Assembly (NCBI GenBank): GCA_018712785.1
Contig: DVGK01000052.1
Coordinates: forward strand, 1-52,007
From: Candidatus Choladousia intestinavium
GTDB taxonomy: Bacteria > Bacillota > Clostridia > Lachnospirales > Lachnospiraceae
Reading direction: 5' to 3'
Length of the DNA: 52,007 nt
Both the position numbers and the translations under genes were made by a program. Shown one piece after another: positions 25,206-33,718 of this stretch. The first letter of the stretch is position 1; each line of letters starts with the position of its first letter. Below the pieces are notes generated by a model that had not been told where the DNA came from, made no database searches, and saw only the letters and a list, made by a program, of their open reading frames with translations.

Positions 25206-25853
25206 TTAGCTTTCCTCCGGCATTTTTTCAAAGAAATCTTCTACCAGCGCATAGATCGAATCATCCATAAGAGGAACGCCCATCTTCTCCAGCATGTCGC
25301 CAAGAAAGCGAAATTTCTTCTTCATTCCCTCTTTGTCAGATGGAAACACCGAGGGCAGCAGCCACAGGCTGGTGAGCAGCGGCATAAGTTCAGCGATTTC
25401 TTTTGCGTACTCTGTGTGCAGAGAGCCATCCCGGTTTCCCTCCTCCAGCAATTCCTGGTAGTACGGTGTTAAAACGCGCCGGTTGGACTCGATCATCTCC
25501 ACCAGGAGCCTGGGATTTCTCGTGAGGGGGATAGACTGTACCGTCATACTGGTGCGTGCCTCATCCGCCTGGTTCAGCCGGATGGCCTCCTGCAGCTTCT
25601 GCAGGCCATTCAGATCCGAACGCTTTCTCACCTTCTCAAAGGGATTATTGGCCGCAAACATCCGGTCGCCTACCGCATCCATGATCTCCTCCTTCGACTT
25701 AAAATGGTGGTAGACTGCTCCTTTTGACAATCCGTCCAAATGCTCCACAATATCCTGGATGGTCGTGTTGTCATATCCCTTTTCTAAAAACAGCCGCTGC
25801 GCCACATCAAGGATCTTTTCCACCGTTACCTCCGGATACTTGTTCCGTGCCAC
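25206..25853 (-). CDS. TetR-family regulator
   Basis: 215 residues from a GTG at 25853, chosen because GGGAGGAGG lies 7 nt upstream; longer readings would translate that site as a glycine run. An N-terminal HTH (TTIQDIVEHLDGLSKGAVYHHFKSKEE, residues about 26-52) and a helical ligand-binding domain. Its promoter is fully consensus, with an ACATAC-N5-GTATGT dyad at the start point, so it represses itself and probably the downstream MFS exporter. Ligand unknown. Confidence 0.9.
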   Translation of the reverse strand: MARNKYPEVTVEKILDVAQRLFLEKGYDNTTIQDIVEHLDGLSKGAVYHHFKSKEEIMDAVGDRMFAANNPFEKVRKRSDLNGLQKLQEAIRLNQADEARTSMTVQSIPLTRNPRLLVEMIESNRRVLTPYYQELLEEGNRDGSLHTEYAKEIAELMPLLTSLWLLPSVFPSDKEGMKKKFRFLGDMLEKMGVPLMDDSIYALVEDFFEKMPEES

Positions 25854-25872
25854 ACAACCGCCTCCTCCCTTA

Positions 25873-25922
25873 ACATACATTCGGTATGTATTTATTATAG
25901 AGAAGGCGGAAAGCCTTGTCAA
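25873..25922 (-). promoter_or_regulatory. Perfect consensus promoter of the TetR gene with operator
   Basis: Minus strand TTGACA (25917-25922), 17 nt, TATAAT (25894-25899). The dyad ACATAC-ATTCG-GTATGT (25873-25889) covers the predicted start point at about 25887, an autorepression layout. Confidence 0.85.
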
Positions 25923-25943
25923 GATACATTCATCCGGTATTTT

Positions 25944-28301
25944 TTACTGTGTACTGATGTTTTCAGCAATGGACATCTCCTGCAGCCGCTTTGCAGGGCC
26001 TCTCACCGACAGCGCCGTGGTCGCCAGTATGATTCCCACGATCAGGCAAAGCTCCGGCCATGGAATTTCCCAGGGAATTCCAAAAGTACGTGTCACCAGG
26101 CTTGAGTAGAAGAACCAGTGAAGCCCCAGGCCGCCTATACTTCCCAGGGCTGTGCCTCCGACGGCATAAACCGCCGCCTCTGCCGCCACCATGCGGGTCA
26201 GCTGCCGGCCGCTCATGCCGATTGCCCGCATAAATCCGTACTGCCGCGCGCGAGCGGCCGCTCCCATATTGATCGTGTTCATAATATGGAAAACGGTAAT
26301 CGCCACAATAACAGACAGGAATCCATAGATCAGAACGGAAAAGGCATAGTAAAGTCTCCGCTGCTGCTGTACCTGAGTGAATTGATTCTGAAAGCTTACG
26401 CCTCCCTCAAACAGCGCTTCCACAGCGGCAGCGTCCTCCGAATCAGCGCCAAGCCGAAACTGCACATCCAGAATTGTATAGCCGGTTTCACCGGTAAGAC
26501 GGGTAAAGGTTTCCTCAGAGCAGATCAGCGTTTCTCTGTCATCCTCACGAGCCAGAGGGCTGTCTTCCAGAATGCCGCCCACGGTAACACTCTGCTGCCG
26601 GCCCTGAATGGTCAGCGTGATGGTATCTCCCGGTTTTACCCGGGTGTCCCCTTTTGATACCATCAAGACCAGTCCGGGTGTGCGGGCCACGTCATCCACA
26701 GATCCGGCGGCCAGCTCCTCCTTCGTCCACGCAAACTGATACGCTTCATAGGAAATCAGGTTGCTGCTGTATGTGTCCCCGCCAAAGCTGGCCGGCACAC
26801 CGTATGCAAACATCCGGCCAAACACCCGTCTGACCGAAGGATTCGCAGCCACATCGTCCCGCCGCTCTGCCGGGATGGAGCAGGTATTTGTATCACTGAC
26901 AATGGAAAGCTCCGGCGTCCATTCCTTCGGCATAAATGCCTGCTTCATGAAAGGAACTCCTGTACAGAAGCCCAAAAACAGCGTAATGCAGGCGGCAAAT
27001 GCCCCTGTCATCAGAAGGCAGCCCCGCCGTTTCGCCCAAGCATGGTGGATCCCCAGAGCTGTCTCCACATGCCAAAATCGTGTATCAGCCCCGTGTCGGA
27101 AAACTGCCTCCTGTCTTCTGCTTCCCGTAACCGCCTCCAGGGGAGAGACTCTGGCGGCCTGCTTTGCCGGAGCCCGGGCAGCCAGCAGAACCGTAACCAC
27201 TCCAAGTACAGCAGCAGCGCCGATGCCGGGCCAGCTGATCCCCCACACAGGCATATAGCCGAACCAGACAGGACTCAGGTTTCTCATGACCGAACACAGT
27301 CCCCACACCGTTATCAATCCAAGTCCAATCCCCATAGGGATCGCCGCAATACACCACTGCAGCGCCTCCCGTCGGACAAAACGCAGGATCTGCCGGCGGG
27401 AGGCTCCCAGGCAGCGCAGAACCCCGAAAAATTCCGTGCGCTGACTGATATTGCTGCCAAGACTGCTGGAGATCATCATGACACAGGTTCCCATCACCAC
27501 CAGAGACAGAAGAAACGCCATGGAATACATCTGGGACATATTCGAGCCCGGCAGCTTCCCAAGCACACTCAGAAGCTCCTGATTGATAAGAACCTGTTCT
27601 TTGGCAATGCTATTGTTTTCTTCGATCTCTTCAATAGCGGAGGGTATATCTGCCAGCAGCGAAAACCTTACCACATACTGCCATTGGGGGCGGCCATTTG
27701 ACGCAAGCCGGGGGAGACTCTCCGGCGTCACCCACAGAGTCTTTGTATTTCCGGCGACCCAAGCAGCTGTCTCATCAGAAAAAACGCCTGTAACCGTCAG
27801 CTGTGCCGTCCTGCCGTCAGAACTCTTCAGAGTAATTTGATCTCCGGCAGACAGGCCGCCCTCTTCTGCCAAAGATTCGGGAACCGCCGCTTCCCCTTCT
27901 GATACCGGAAAGTGCCCGGACAGAAAAGATCCCAGACAGATCTGTGAAAACATCTCTTCTTCCATTCCTGCCACTGATACCGGCTGTTCCTTCCATGTAA
28001 ATCCGGCATCCTGGGAAATCACACCCTGCCAGCCGCATAATTCTGTGTCAGGTCTGGCTGCGATCTTGGCCGCTGTCTCTTCCTCTATCCCAAAGAACCT
28101 GCAGTGCCAGTCTCCGTTCTGATGCATAGTCTGTTCTGTCATCCCCCGAAGGTACATATCAGCCAGGCCAAACAGTACAGATACCAGAAACACGGCCAGT
28201 ACAATACAGATTCGGGTCATCCGGCTCTGCCTGCGGTGCACTTTTCCCGAAATAGTCACCAGATCCAGATAGTGTCTCATTGTTCCATGATAACCTTTCA
28301 T
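25944..28301 (-). CDS. FtsX-family ABC transporter permease
   Basis: 785 residues, ATG at 28301 with GGAGG 8 nt upstream. Two FtsX repeats: TM1 (ICIVLAVFLVSVLFGLADMY), a large external domain, three spans with the RTEFFGVLRCLGASRRQILR loop, then TM5 (CLLMTGAFAACITLFLGFC), a second external domain, and three spans with RQYGFMRAIGMSGRQL. This is a MacB/LolC-type permease that works with a separate ATPase and moves peptides, lipids or antibiotics by mechanotransmission. It follows a response regulator and kinase in one operon, the layout of antimicrobial-peptide sensing systems, but no ATPase gene is present beside it. Confidence 0.9.
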   Translation of the reverse strand: MKGYHGTMRHYLDLVTISGKVHRRQSRMTRICIVLAVFLVSVLFGLADMYLRGMTEQTMHQNGDWHCRFFGIEEETAAKIAARPDTELCGWQGVISQDAGFTWKEQPVSVAGMEEEMFSQICLGSFLSGHFPVSEGEAAVPESLAEEGGLSAGDQITLKSSDGRTAQLTVTGVFSDETAAWVAGNTKTLWVTPESLPRLASNGRPQWQYVVRFSLLADIPSAIEEIEENNSIAKEQVLINQELLSVLGKLPGSNMSQMYSMAFLLSLVVMGTCVMMISSSLGSNISQRTEFFGVLRCLGASRRQILRFVRREALQWCIAAIPMGIGLGLITVWGLCSVMRNLSPVWFGYMPVWGISWPGIGAAAVLGVVTVLLAARAPAKQAARVSPLEAVTGSRRQEAVFRHGADTRFWHVETALGIHHAWAKRRGCLLMTGAFAACITLFLGFCTGVPFMKQAFMPKEWTPELSIVSDTNTCSIPAERRDDVAANPSVRRVFGRMFAYGVPASFGGDTYSSNLISYEAYQFAWTKEELAAGSVDDVARTPGLVLMVSKGDTRVKPGDTITLTIQGRQQSVTVGGILEDSPLAREDDRETLICSEETFTRLTGETGYTILDVQFRLGADSEDAAAVEALFEGGVSFQNQFTQVQQQRRLYYAFSVLIYGFLSVIVAITVFHIMNTINMGAAARARQYGFMRAIGMSGRQLTRMVAAEAAVYAVGGTALGSIGGLGLHWFFYSSLVTRTFGIPWEIPWPELCLIVGIILATTALSVRGPAKRLQEMSIAENISTQ

Positions 28302-28363
28302 CACTCATACCTCCTTACAGATCTATCCTACTCTTTACAGCTTACTTCCAGGTGACTCCTGGC

Positions 28364-29599
28364 TTACTCATCTGTAAGGCTGAAAAAATTCAAGGTAAAA
28401 GTGGTTCCAACGCCCGGAACGCTGTCCACGGATATGGTCCCGCCGTGGGCTTCCACAATGGCTTTCGCCAGGGGCAGGCCCAGGCCGATCCCATGATACT
28501 CCGTGGAAAAACGGCTGCGGTAAAACCGCTTAAAAATATTATATAAATCTTCCTGATGTATGCCTTTTCCGTCATCGGAAATCTCAATCTGCGTCATTAA
28601 GGGGGATTGGCTCCATTTTACTGTGATACGGCCTCCCTCCTTTGTATGCTCCAGCGCGTTTTTTACAATGTTCCCAACGGCTTCGGATATCCACAGCGCG
28701 TCGCAGAACAGAACCGTCTCTTCTTTACCGGAAAGCGCAATGGTTTTATGCTCCCGCCCGGCCCAGGTTTCAAAGCGTTCCAGCACATCCTGCATGAGCA
28801 GGGCGACAGTTTCCGAATCCTTTTCCATCCGGATCATCTCGGCATCCAGCCTGGCCAGCTTCAGCAGCGTGTAAATTACATCCTCCATCCGCCTGATCTC
28901 TCTCTGGGATTTTTGAATAAAGCTGCTTACGGCTCCTGCGTCTTCCCTATGGCTCTCTATGATCTCATGGTACATTTTCAGAGCAGACAGGGGGGTTTTG
29001 ATCTGGTGTGATACATCGGAAATCATGTCCTGAAGAAATTCCTTAGTCTGCCTCTGGTTCTCCGCCTGGGCAGAAAGGACAGACGCCATTTCATTGACGG
29101 CATGAAAGAGGCTGTACCAGTCCCCATTCTGAGAGCATTCAATGCGGGCCATGGTATCGCCGTCAAGGAAGCCGCGGATGGTGTGCTCCGCATCCTCAAA
29201 AATCTGATGCTGACGCCGCAGATAAAGAAACAGCAATAAGCAGACCGCTCCCAACAGAAAAACCGGCAGCAGGAACAGATAAAGCGCGGCCTGATTTCGG
29301 TATGCCCGGACAGCAGGCAGAAGCTGCATCGGAGTCCTTTCACTGTAGCCAATCGAAGCCAGAGCCTCCCTTCCCCTTTCTAGATCCTTCTCCTCCGGCA
29401 CTGCCGTAAACGCCGAGACAGCAGGTTCTTCCTCATGATTCAGCAGATATCCCGCGGCGCCGCAGTCCCGGTACAGCAGTCCCTTCTGAAAATTCTTTGC
29501 CAGAAGCATGGCAATTCCCCCGGCCGCCAGAAAGGAGACAAGACAGATCACAGTTATGCCAGCCAGCAGTATTTTTGTTTCTTTTCCTGATTTACCCAT
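28364..29599 (-). CDS. Sensor histidine kinase
   Basis: 411 residues. TM1 (about 10-33), an external loop of about 75 residues, TM2 (about 110-130), a HAMP-like linker, HisKA with DVSHQIKTPLSALKM (His in VSHQIKTP), and HATPase_c with N-box GNIVKNALEH, G1 DDGKGIH and G2 GIGLGLPLAKAI. It starts 9 nt after the response regulator gene ends. With the FtsX permease downstream it resembles the kinases that sense cell-envelope stress through a transporter. Confidence 0.93.
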   Translation of the reverse strand: MGKSGKETKILLAGITVICLVSFLAAGGIAMLLAKNFQKGLLYRDCGAAGYLLNHEEEPAVSAFTAVPEEKDLERGREALASIGYSERTPMQLLPAVRAYRNQAALYLFLLPVFLLGAVCLLLFLYLRRQHQIFEDAEHTIRGFLDGDTMARIECSQNGDWYSLFHAVNEMASVLSAQAENQRQTKEFLQDMISDVSHQIKTPLSALKMYHEIIESHREDAGAVSSFIQKSQREIRRMEDVIYTLLKLARLDAEMIRMEKDSETVALLMQDVLERFETWAGREHKTIALSGKEETVLFCDALWISEAVGNIVKNALEHTKEGGRITVKWSQSPLMTQIEISDDGKGIHQEDLYNIFKRFYRSRFSTEYHGIGLGLPLAKAIVEAHGGTISVDSVPGVGTTFTLNFFSLTDE

Positions 29600-29608
29600 A
29601 ATCCTTCC

Positions 29609-30292
29609 TCACCCGACCACCCATTTATAGCCAATTCCCCGTTCTGTCAGCAGATAACGGGGCGTATTCGGCGTATCTTCAATTTTGTTTCTCAGCCGCC
29701 GGATATAGACGGACAGCGTATTGTCATCCACATAGTTTCCGTTGCCGTCCCACATCCGGTCTAAAATCAGCTCCCGAGACATAAGATGGTTGGGGTTCTG
29801 CATAAACAGGCACAGCAATTTATACTCTGCCAGGGGAAGGTCAATCTTCTGGTTCTTCTTCCAGACAAGCCTTTCCTGCAGGTCTACACGGATACCGTTG
29901 GCCTCCAGAACAGACTCCGCTTTGGAAAACTGCTGGGAACGCCGAAGGAGGGCCTTAATCCTGGAAAGCAGTTCGTTAAGCTTAAATGGTTTGGTGATGT
30001 AGTCATCGCCGCCCATATCCAGGCCCTTGACAATACTGATCTCCTGGTCAGAGGCCGTTAAAAATATGATGGGGATTGTGGAACCGCTGCGCACCTGTCG
30101 GCAGACATCGAACCCTGTACCGTCCGGCAAAGTAACGTCCAGCAGCAGCAAATCATAGTGCCTGTTCCCAAATAATGCCAACGCCTCTTTTACCGTCCGC
30201 GCGTTATCTACAGCATACCCGCTGGTTTCCAGCGTATACTGCAGACCGTCAATCAAACTGATATCATCTTCCACATAGAGAATTTTTTCCAT
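29609..30292 (-). CDS. OmpR-family response regulator
   Basis: 227 residues from ATG 30292 (AAGGAG upstream). A receiver domain (YVEDDISLIDGL acidic pair, phosphoacceptor in LLLLDVTLPDG, IFLTAS switch, KPF lysine) and a winged helix (DLPLAEYKLLCLFMQNP; SVYIRRLRNKIE). Partner of the kinase encoded just downstream. Its likely target is its own operon, including the permease gene. Confidence 0.94.
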   Translation of the reverse strand: MEKILYVEDDISLIDGLQYTLETSGYAVDNARTVKEALALFGNRHYDLLLLDVTLPDGTGFDVCRQVRSGSTIPIIFLTASDQEISIVKGLDMGGDDYITKPFKLNELLSRIKALLRRSQQFSKAESVLEANGIRVDLQERLVWKKNQKIDLPLAEYKLLCLFMQNPNHLMSRELILDRMWDGNGNYVDDNTLSVYIRRLRNKIEDTPNTPRYLLTERGIGYKWVVG

Positions 30293-30363
30293 CTCGCCAT
30301 CTCCTTGCCTTTTGATTCTCCTGACAGGAATTGCATTCCACGTGCGGCCTGTCTGCAACGGAT

Positions 30364-30372
30364 ATTATACCA
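30364..30372 (-). promoter_or_regulatory. Extended -10 promoter of the two-component/permease operon
   Basis: Minus strand TGGTATAAT with a poor -35, which fits activation by the encoded response regulator. The leader is about 65 nt. Confidence 0.55.
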
Positions 30373-30427
30373 TAAGCAAATGAGAGCGGATGGAATCTTA
30401 CTGAAATGTAAGACAAGATTTATAAAA

Positions 30428-30466
30428 TAGCCGGGTGACCTCCTTTTCTTAAAAATCATCCGGCTA
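30428..30466 (-). terminator. Hairpin between the gene remnant and the two-component operon
   Basis: Stem TAGCCGG/CCGGCTA plus an inner TGA/TCA after one mismatch, followed by TTTTATAAATC on the minus strand. It would stop transcription coming from the remnant at 30.5-31 kb. Confidence 0.55.
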
Positions 30467-30492
30467 TGTACAATCTTTATTAAGAAAATATG

Positions 30493-31035
30493 TCATTTAT
30501 CGAATACAAGAGATAAATTATACTCTGGTACTAGAAAAACACAGGTACACAAAATCCATATAATCCCCCTCTCACTGCTTCTACTCGCTGTATTCTGCAT
30601 ATTAAGGATCTCTGTGAGGTCAATTCTTTCAAAATATTCTCTATATTTTCCTGGTTCTATTGAATAGCTATTATACGGTACCTTGCCAGCCTTACAAATT
30701 TCTCGCAGCATTCTTCCCGGCTTCTAGTATCCGATATTTCAAAATGTTCTTTCAGAAGATCCTTGATTTTATATGGGAACTCAACAAATTTATTGACTGC
30801 AGATTCTTTTCGTACAAGAGATTTATATTTTTCCCTGGCTGTAATGAAACTGAAATTCGTCTGCATGCTCACGGAAATATATCTGGTAGCATTCTATCGT
30901 CTCTTTCTTAACCTTCAACTGAACCCGGAGGGTACCAATCCAATACGCGCCGCAGCAGTTCAAGCCGTTATAAAATTTAATAGCCATTTTCCCGCACGGG
31001 AAAATGGCTACGTATAAAAGCAGGCATGAAAACAC
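30493..31035 (-). pseudogene. Frameshifted remnant of an unrecognised gene
   Basis: Three minus-strand pieces continue each other across two frames: MAIKFYNG...FREHADEFQFHYSQGK, then YKSLVRKESAVNKFVEFPYK...SREECCEKFVRLAR, then VPYNSYSIEPGKYREYFERI. The first break is at a five-A run near 30830 (one base too many); the second is near 30690 (one base too few). The outer pieces are in the same frame. The likely product was about 130-170 residues, rich in charged residues, with no membrane segment. I do not recognise the family. No good ribosome-binding site precedes the ATG at 30987. The remaining sequence of 30293-30492 holds a promoter and a hairpin. Confidence 0.45.
30981..31010. repeat. Perfect 30-bp inverted repeat
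   Basis: TAGCCATTTTCCCG, CA, CGGGAAAATGGCTA: 14-bp perfect arms around 2 nt. The right arm as read on minus contains the ATG and first codons of the remnant. No T-run follows on either strand, so it is not a normal terminator. Confidence 0.85.
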
Positions 31036-31056
31036 ACCTTCTCTATATAAAAGCAG

Positions 31057-31887
31057 TTAAATATGAAACAGACCGTTGATCCAGTTTACGCACATAGGCA
31101 CCCACAGACGTACATTCGGGTTCTCATCGTTCAGCTTTTTCGCTTCCGGATTATAGGAACTCAGGCTATTGCAGACAGACATGCCGTGTTCCCCGCCCTG
31201 GAAAATGTGCAGCTCAAAGGGAAGTCCGTACTCAATCATCTTCCCGGCAATCATCACCGGGTTGATCGCCGGCACATACTTATCGTACCGGTTATGCCAG
31301 ATGAACAGAGGCGGCATATGGGGCCCCGCATAATTGATAAAGTCCAGCTCCGGTGTACAATCCTTGGCGATCTTCGCTGCTTCAGGATTATAAAACTCTG
31401 GATCTTTCTGGATCGTATTGCTGTTGTCCCAGGGTGCGTAAGCAATCACGCCGGCATTAGGCCTGATATCCTCCCGGGGCAGACCCAGGCGCTCCGCCAG
31501 GCCGGGTGTATTCCACTGGGTCGCTGACATGGCCGCCAGGCAGGCTCCGGCGGAAAATCCCATCAGTATGATAGCGTCCGGGTTTATGTGCCATTCTTCT
31601 GCATGAGAGCGCACCTGCCAGATCGCCAGGGAGACCTCTTCCAGAATTTCCGGATAAGTGCAGGCATCACCCACGGAGTACCGCAGCACAAAGGTGTTGT
31701 ACCCTTCTTTCAGAAAGGTCAGCGCCGCCGGCTCCCCCTCGGCATCCGAGAGAAAGGAATAAGCCCCGCCCGGCATGATGATGACTGCCGGACGTTTTTT
31801 TATCTGAAACTCTCCCTGTCCGGACTGGTCATGGATATACGTGGTTAAAGTTACTTTTTCACGCAATACTATGGTTTCGTGTATCAT
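31057..31887 (-). CDS. Alpha/beta-hydrolase (acetyl-esterase/BD-FAE-like)
   Basis: 276 residues. The oxyanion-hole motif is PGGAYSFLS (family HGGG/PGGGY type, about 44-52); the nucleophile Ser is in GFSAGA (about 109-114); Asp in NRYDKYVP and His in GGEHGMS complete the triad. Related proteins are carbohydrate acetyl-esterases and small-ester hydrolases. There is no signal peptide, so it acts in the cytoplasm. AAAGGAGGAGGCTA precedes the ATG. It is the third gene on the strand after the lipoprotein and FMN reductase genes (58-nt gap), so it may share their operon. Confidence 0.85.
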   Translation of the reverse strand: MIHETIVLREKVTLTTYIHDQSGQGEFQIKKRPAVIIMPGGAYSFLSDAEGEPAALTFLKEGYNTFVLRYSVGDACTYPEILEEVSLAIWQVRSHAEEWHINPDAIILMGFSAGACLAAMSATQWNTPGLAERLGLPREDIRPNAGVIAYAPWDNSNTIQKDPEFYNPEAAKIAKDCTPELDFINYAGPHMPPLFIWHNRYDKYVPAINPVMIAGKMIEYGLPFELHIFQGGEHGMSVCNSLSSYNPEAKKLNDENPNVRLWVPMCVNWINGLFHI

Positions 31888-31945
31888 TAGCCTCCTCCTT
31901 TCATCTCCTCGCCGCCCCGCGCGGCGAAAAAGCAGCGCTTCGTCA

Positions 31946-32482
31946 TTATTTCAGCCCAAGCCCCAGCTCATAGGCCTGTCTGGGATATTTGGAATGCTCT
32001 GTCATAGCAGGCGTACCGCACCCCTTTCCAAGCACCATCCCCATATCCCTAAGATTCAGATACCGCACCAGTGTTTTATAGTGGGCCTTCAAGGCGTCAA
32101 AAGTCCATCCATCGCTGTTCCAGGCCACCGTCAGCAGCGCTGATTTCATATGTTTCCGCTGAATGCTGCTGTTAAAGGCACAGAAGCGGTCGATCAGGAT
32201 TTTTAACTGGGCGGACATTCCGTAGTAATACAGAGGCGTCACAAACACCATCATATCCGCCTCCAGTATTTCGCTTCGAAGCTGCTCCATATCATCCTTT
32301 TGTATACAGGGTCCTTCATATCCGCAGTAGATGCAGCCTGTGCATGGATGAATATTGGCATGAGCCGCATCGATTACCGTTACCGTATGTCCAGCCTCCT
32401 TGGCTCCCTGTATAAAGCAGCTGGCTAATTGATTGGAAGAGCCTTTTTTATTGGGACTTCCTTCCAGAACAACAATCTTCAT
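31946..32482 (-). CDS. NAD(P)H-dependent FMN reductase / iron-sulfur flavoprotein-like
   Basis: 178 residues, flavodoxin-like fold. GSPNKKGSSNQLA (8-20) is the FMN-phosphate loop, and CTGCIYCGYEGPC (about 47-59) is the cysteine cluster of iron-sulfur flavoproteins, though shorter than in Methanosarcina Isf. VTPLYYYGMSAQLKILIDRF is the conserved second FMN segment. It would reduce flavin or quinone-like compounds. It lies 35 nt downstream of a flavodoxin-like lipoprotein gene, and a redox relay between the two is possible but not shown by sequence. Confidence 0.88.
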   Translation of the reverse strand: MKIVVLEGSPNKKGSSNQLASCFIQGAKEAGHTVTVIDAAHANIHPCTGCIYCGYEGPCIQKDDMEQLRSEILEADMMVFVTPLYYYGMSAQLKILIDRFCAFNSSIQRKHMKSALLTVAWNSDGWTFDALKAHYKTLVRYLNLRDMGMVLGKGCGTPAMTEHSKYPRQAYELGLGLK

Positions 32483-32517
32483 TCTCCTCTCCTCCTGGTC
32501 TCAAAAATACTTCCCGA

Positions 32518-33609
32518 TTATTCTGCTGCTTCCAGGGTAACGGTTCCTGACATGGAGCCAATCAGTTCCCCGCCTGAAACCGCCTGTCCCAGTTCAAACA
32601 GCGAAGGATTCTCATTATAGTCATCGTAAAAGAACACAACGTCCCCCCAGGGCTCATAGTAAGCCAGTGTGCCTGCTCCGGCCTGCGCTTGGGGCGAATC
32701 GCTGATATCCAGCGCCTGAGGCGGATAAAAGATCTTCTCATTGGTGCTGTAATCCTCCACCTCTATGGTAAGAGGAAGCTGCTCATAGAGAGAATCCGCC
32801 GCCGTCCCGTCGTTCAATTCATAAATCACCGTACTTTCATCAAACTGTACGGCCATTCGCCGAACCGACGTATCGGCGGTTCCGGTTTCCTGACTCACAC
32901 TAAAGCCAAGCTCTTCTACCCAGCTCTGAATGTCCTCCTGAGAGGAAGAGGCATCCTCTTCATAGCAGTCAAAAATCTGATCCGAGATCACAGCCTCCGG
33001 AGCCGCCTCAGTAATCAGCTCCACACTATCTGCCAGGCCGCCGGTTCCATGGGAGCAGAACAGATACACCTGTTTTCCTGAGAGATCATTCTGTTCCAGA
33101 AAAGAGAGCAGCGCCATGGGCACGCCATACCACCAGTTGGGATATCCGAGAAATACCGTATCATACTGATCTAAATTTTCCACACTTTCTGCCAGCTCCG
33201 GGCGGGCGTTTTCTCCTCGCTCCTCATTAGCCCGCTCCAGACACGCATCCCAGTCGCTGGGGTATGGATCCGTCACACGGATTGAAAACAGGTCGCCTCC
33301 GGTGGCTTCCTGAACCCAGTCCGCCAGCTGCTGTACATTTCCCGGAGGAATCACGCTGGGGGAAGAAACCGCGTCCACATCCTCTGCCAATATGGCATTA
33401 TCCGCCCAGGAAAAATAGGCCACCAAAACCCCGGTGTCCTGGGAATCCTCCGTTCCTTCGGCGGCTGATTCTAAACCTGCTGTCCCCGTCTCTGCCGCGC
33501 TTCCGTCAGAGAGCTCCGTGGTTCCGTCTGCTGTTTCACTTGCGCCTGCGCAGGCGGCAAGGGAAAAAATCAACACTCCGGTAAGAAAAATGGAAAGAAT
33601 TTTCTTCAT
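32518..33609 (-). CDS. Lipoprotein with flavodoxin-like and cyclophilin-like domains
   Basis: 363 residues. The signal peptide ends in a good lipobox, SLAAC (Cys near 20), followed by a 40-residue Ser/Glu/Thr/Gly linker. Next come a flavodoxin_4-like domain (about 60-240: LVAYFSWADNA, then TVFLGYPNWWYGVPMALLSFLE) and a C-terminal cyclophilin-like domain (about 248-363, MAVQFDESTVIYELNDGTAADSLYEQLPL...IGSMSGTVTLE). This two-domain lipoprotein is widespread in Clostridia; its role is not established. It sits outside the membrane, heads an operon with an FMN reductase, and is driven by the promoter at 33676-33704. Confidence 0.88.
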   Translation of the reverse strand: MKKILSIFLTGVLIFSLAACAGASETADGTTELSDGSAAETGTAGLESAAEGTEDSQDTGVLVAYFSWADNAILAEDVDAVSSPSVIPPGNVQQLADWVQEATGGDLFSIRVTDPYPSDWDACLERANEERGENARPELAESVENLDQYDTVFLGYPNWWYGVPMALLSFLEQNDLSGKQVYLFCSHGTGGLADSVELITEAAPEAVISDQIFDCYEEDASSSQEDIQSWVEELGFSVSQETGTADTSVRRMAVQFDESTVIYELNDGTAADSLYEQLPLTIEVEDYSTNEKIFYPPQALDISDSPQAQAGAGTLAYYEPWGDVVFFYDDYNENPSLFELGQAVSGGELIGSMSGTVTLEAAE

Positions 33610-33675
33610 AAATACCTCCTATCTCTTGTCTTACTTGCTCATGCGCCAAACTCATTTGTCGTTTCCTATAGTATG

Positions 33676-33704
33676 ATTATATTTGTAAACAATCAGGATG
33701 TCTA
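33676..33704 (-). promoter_or_regulatory. Promoter of the flavodoxin-lipoprotein operon
   Basis: Minus strand TAGACA (33699-33704), 17 nt, TATAAT (33676-33681); leader about 60 nt. Confidence 0.8.
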
Positions 33705-33718
33705 ATGCCTGCTTTTTA

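Noticed and set aside
32518-33609. EAAE C-terminus of the flavodoxin lipoprotein as a third acidic tail
   Set aside because: Its last residues (GTVTLEAAE) are the natural final strand of the cyclophilin-like domain, not a low-complexity tail.
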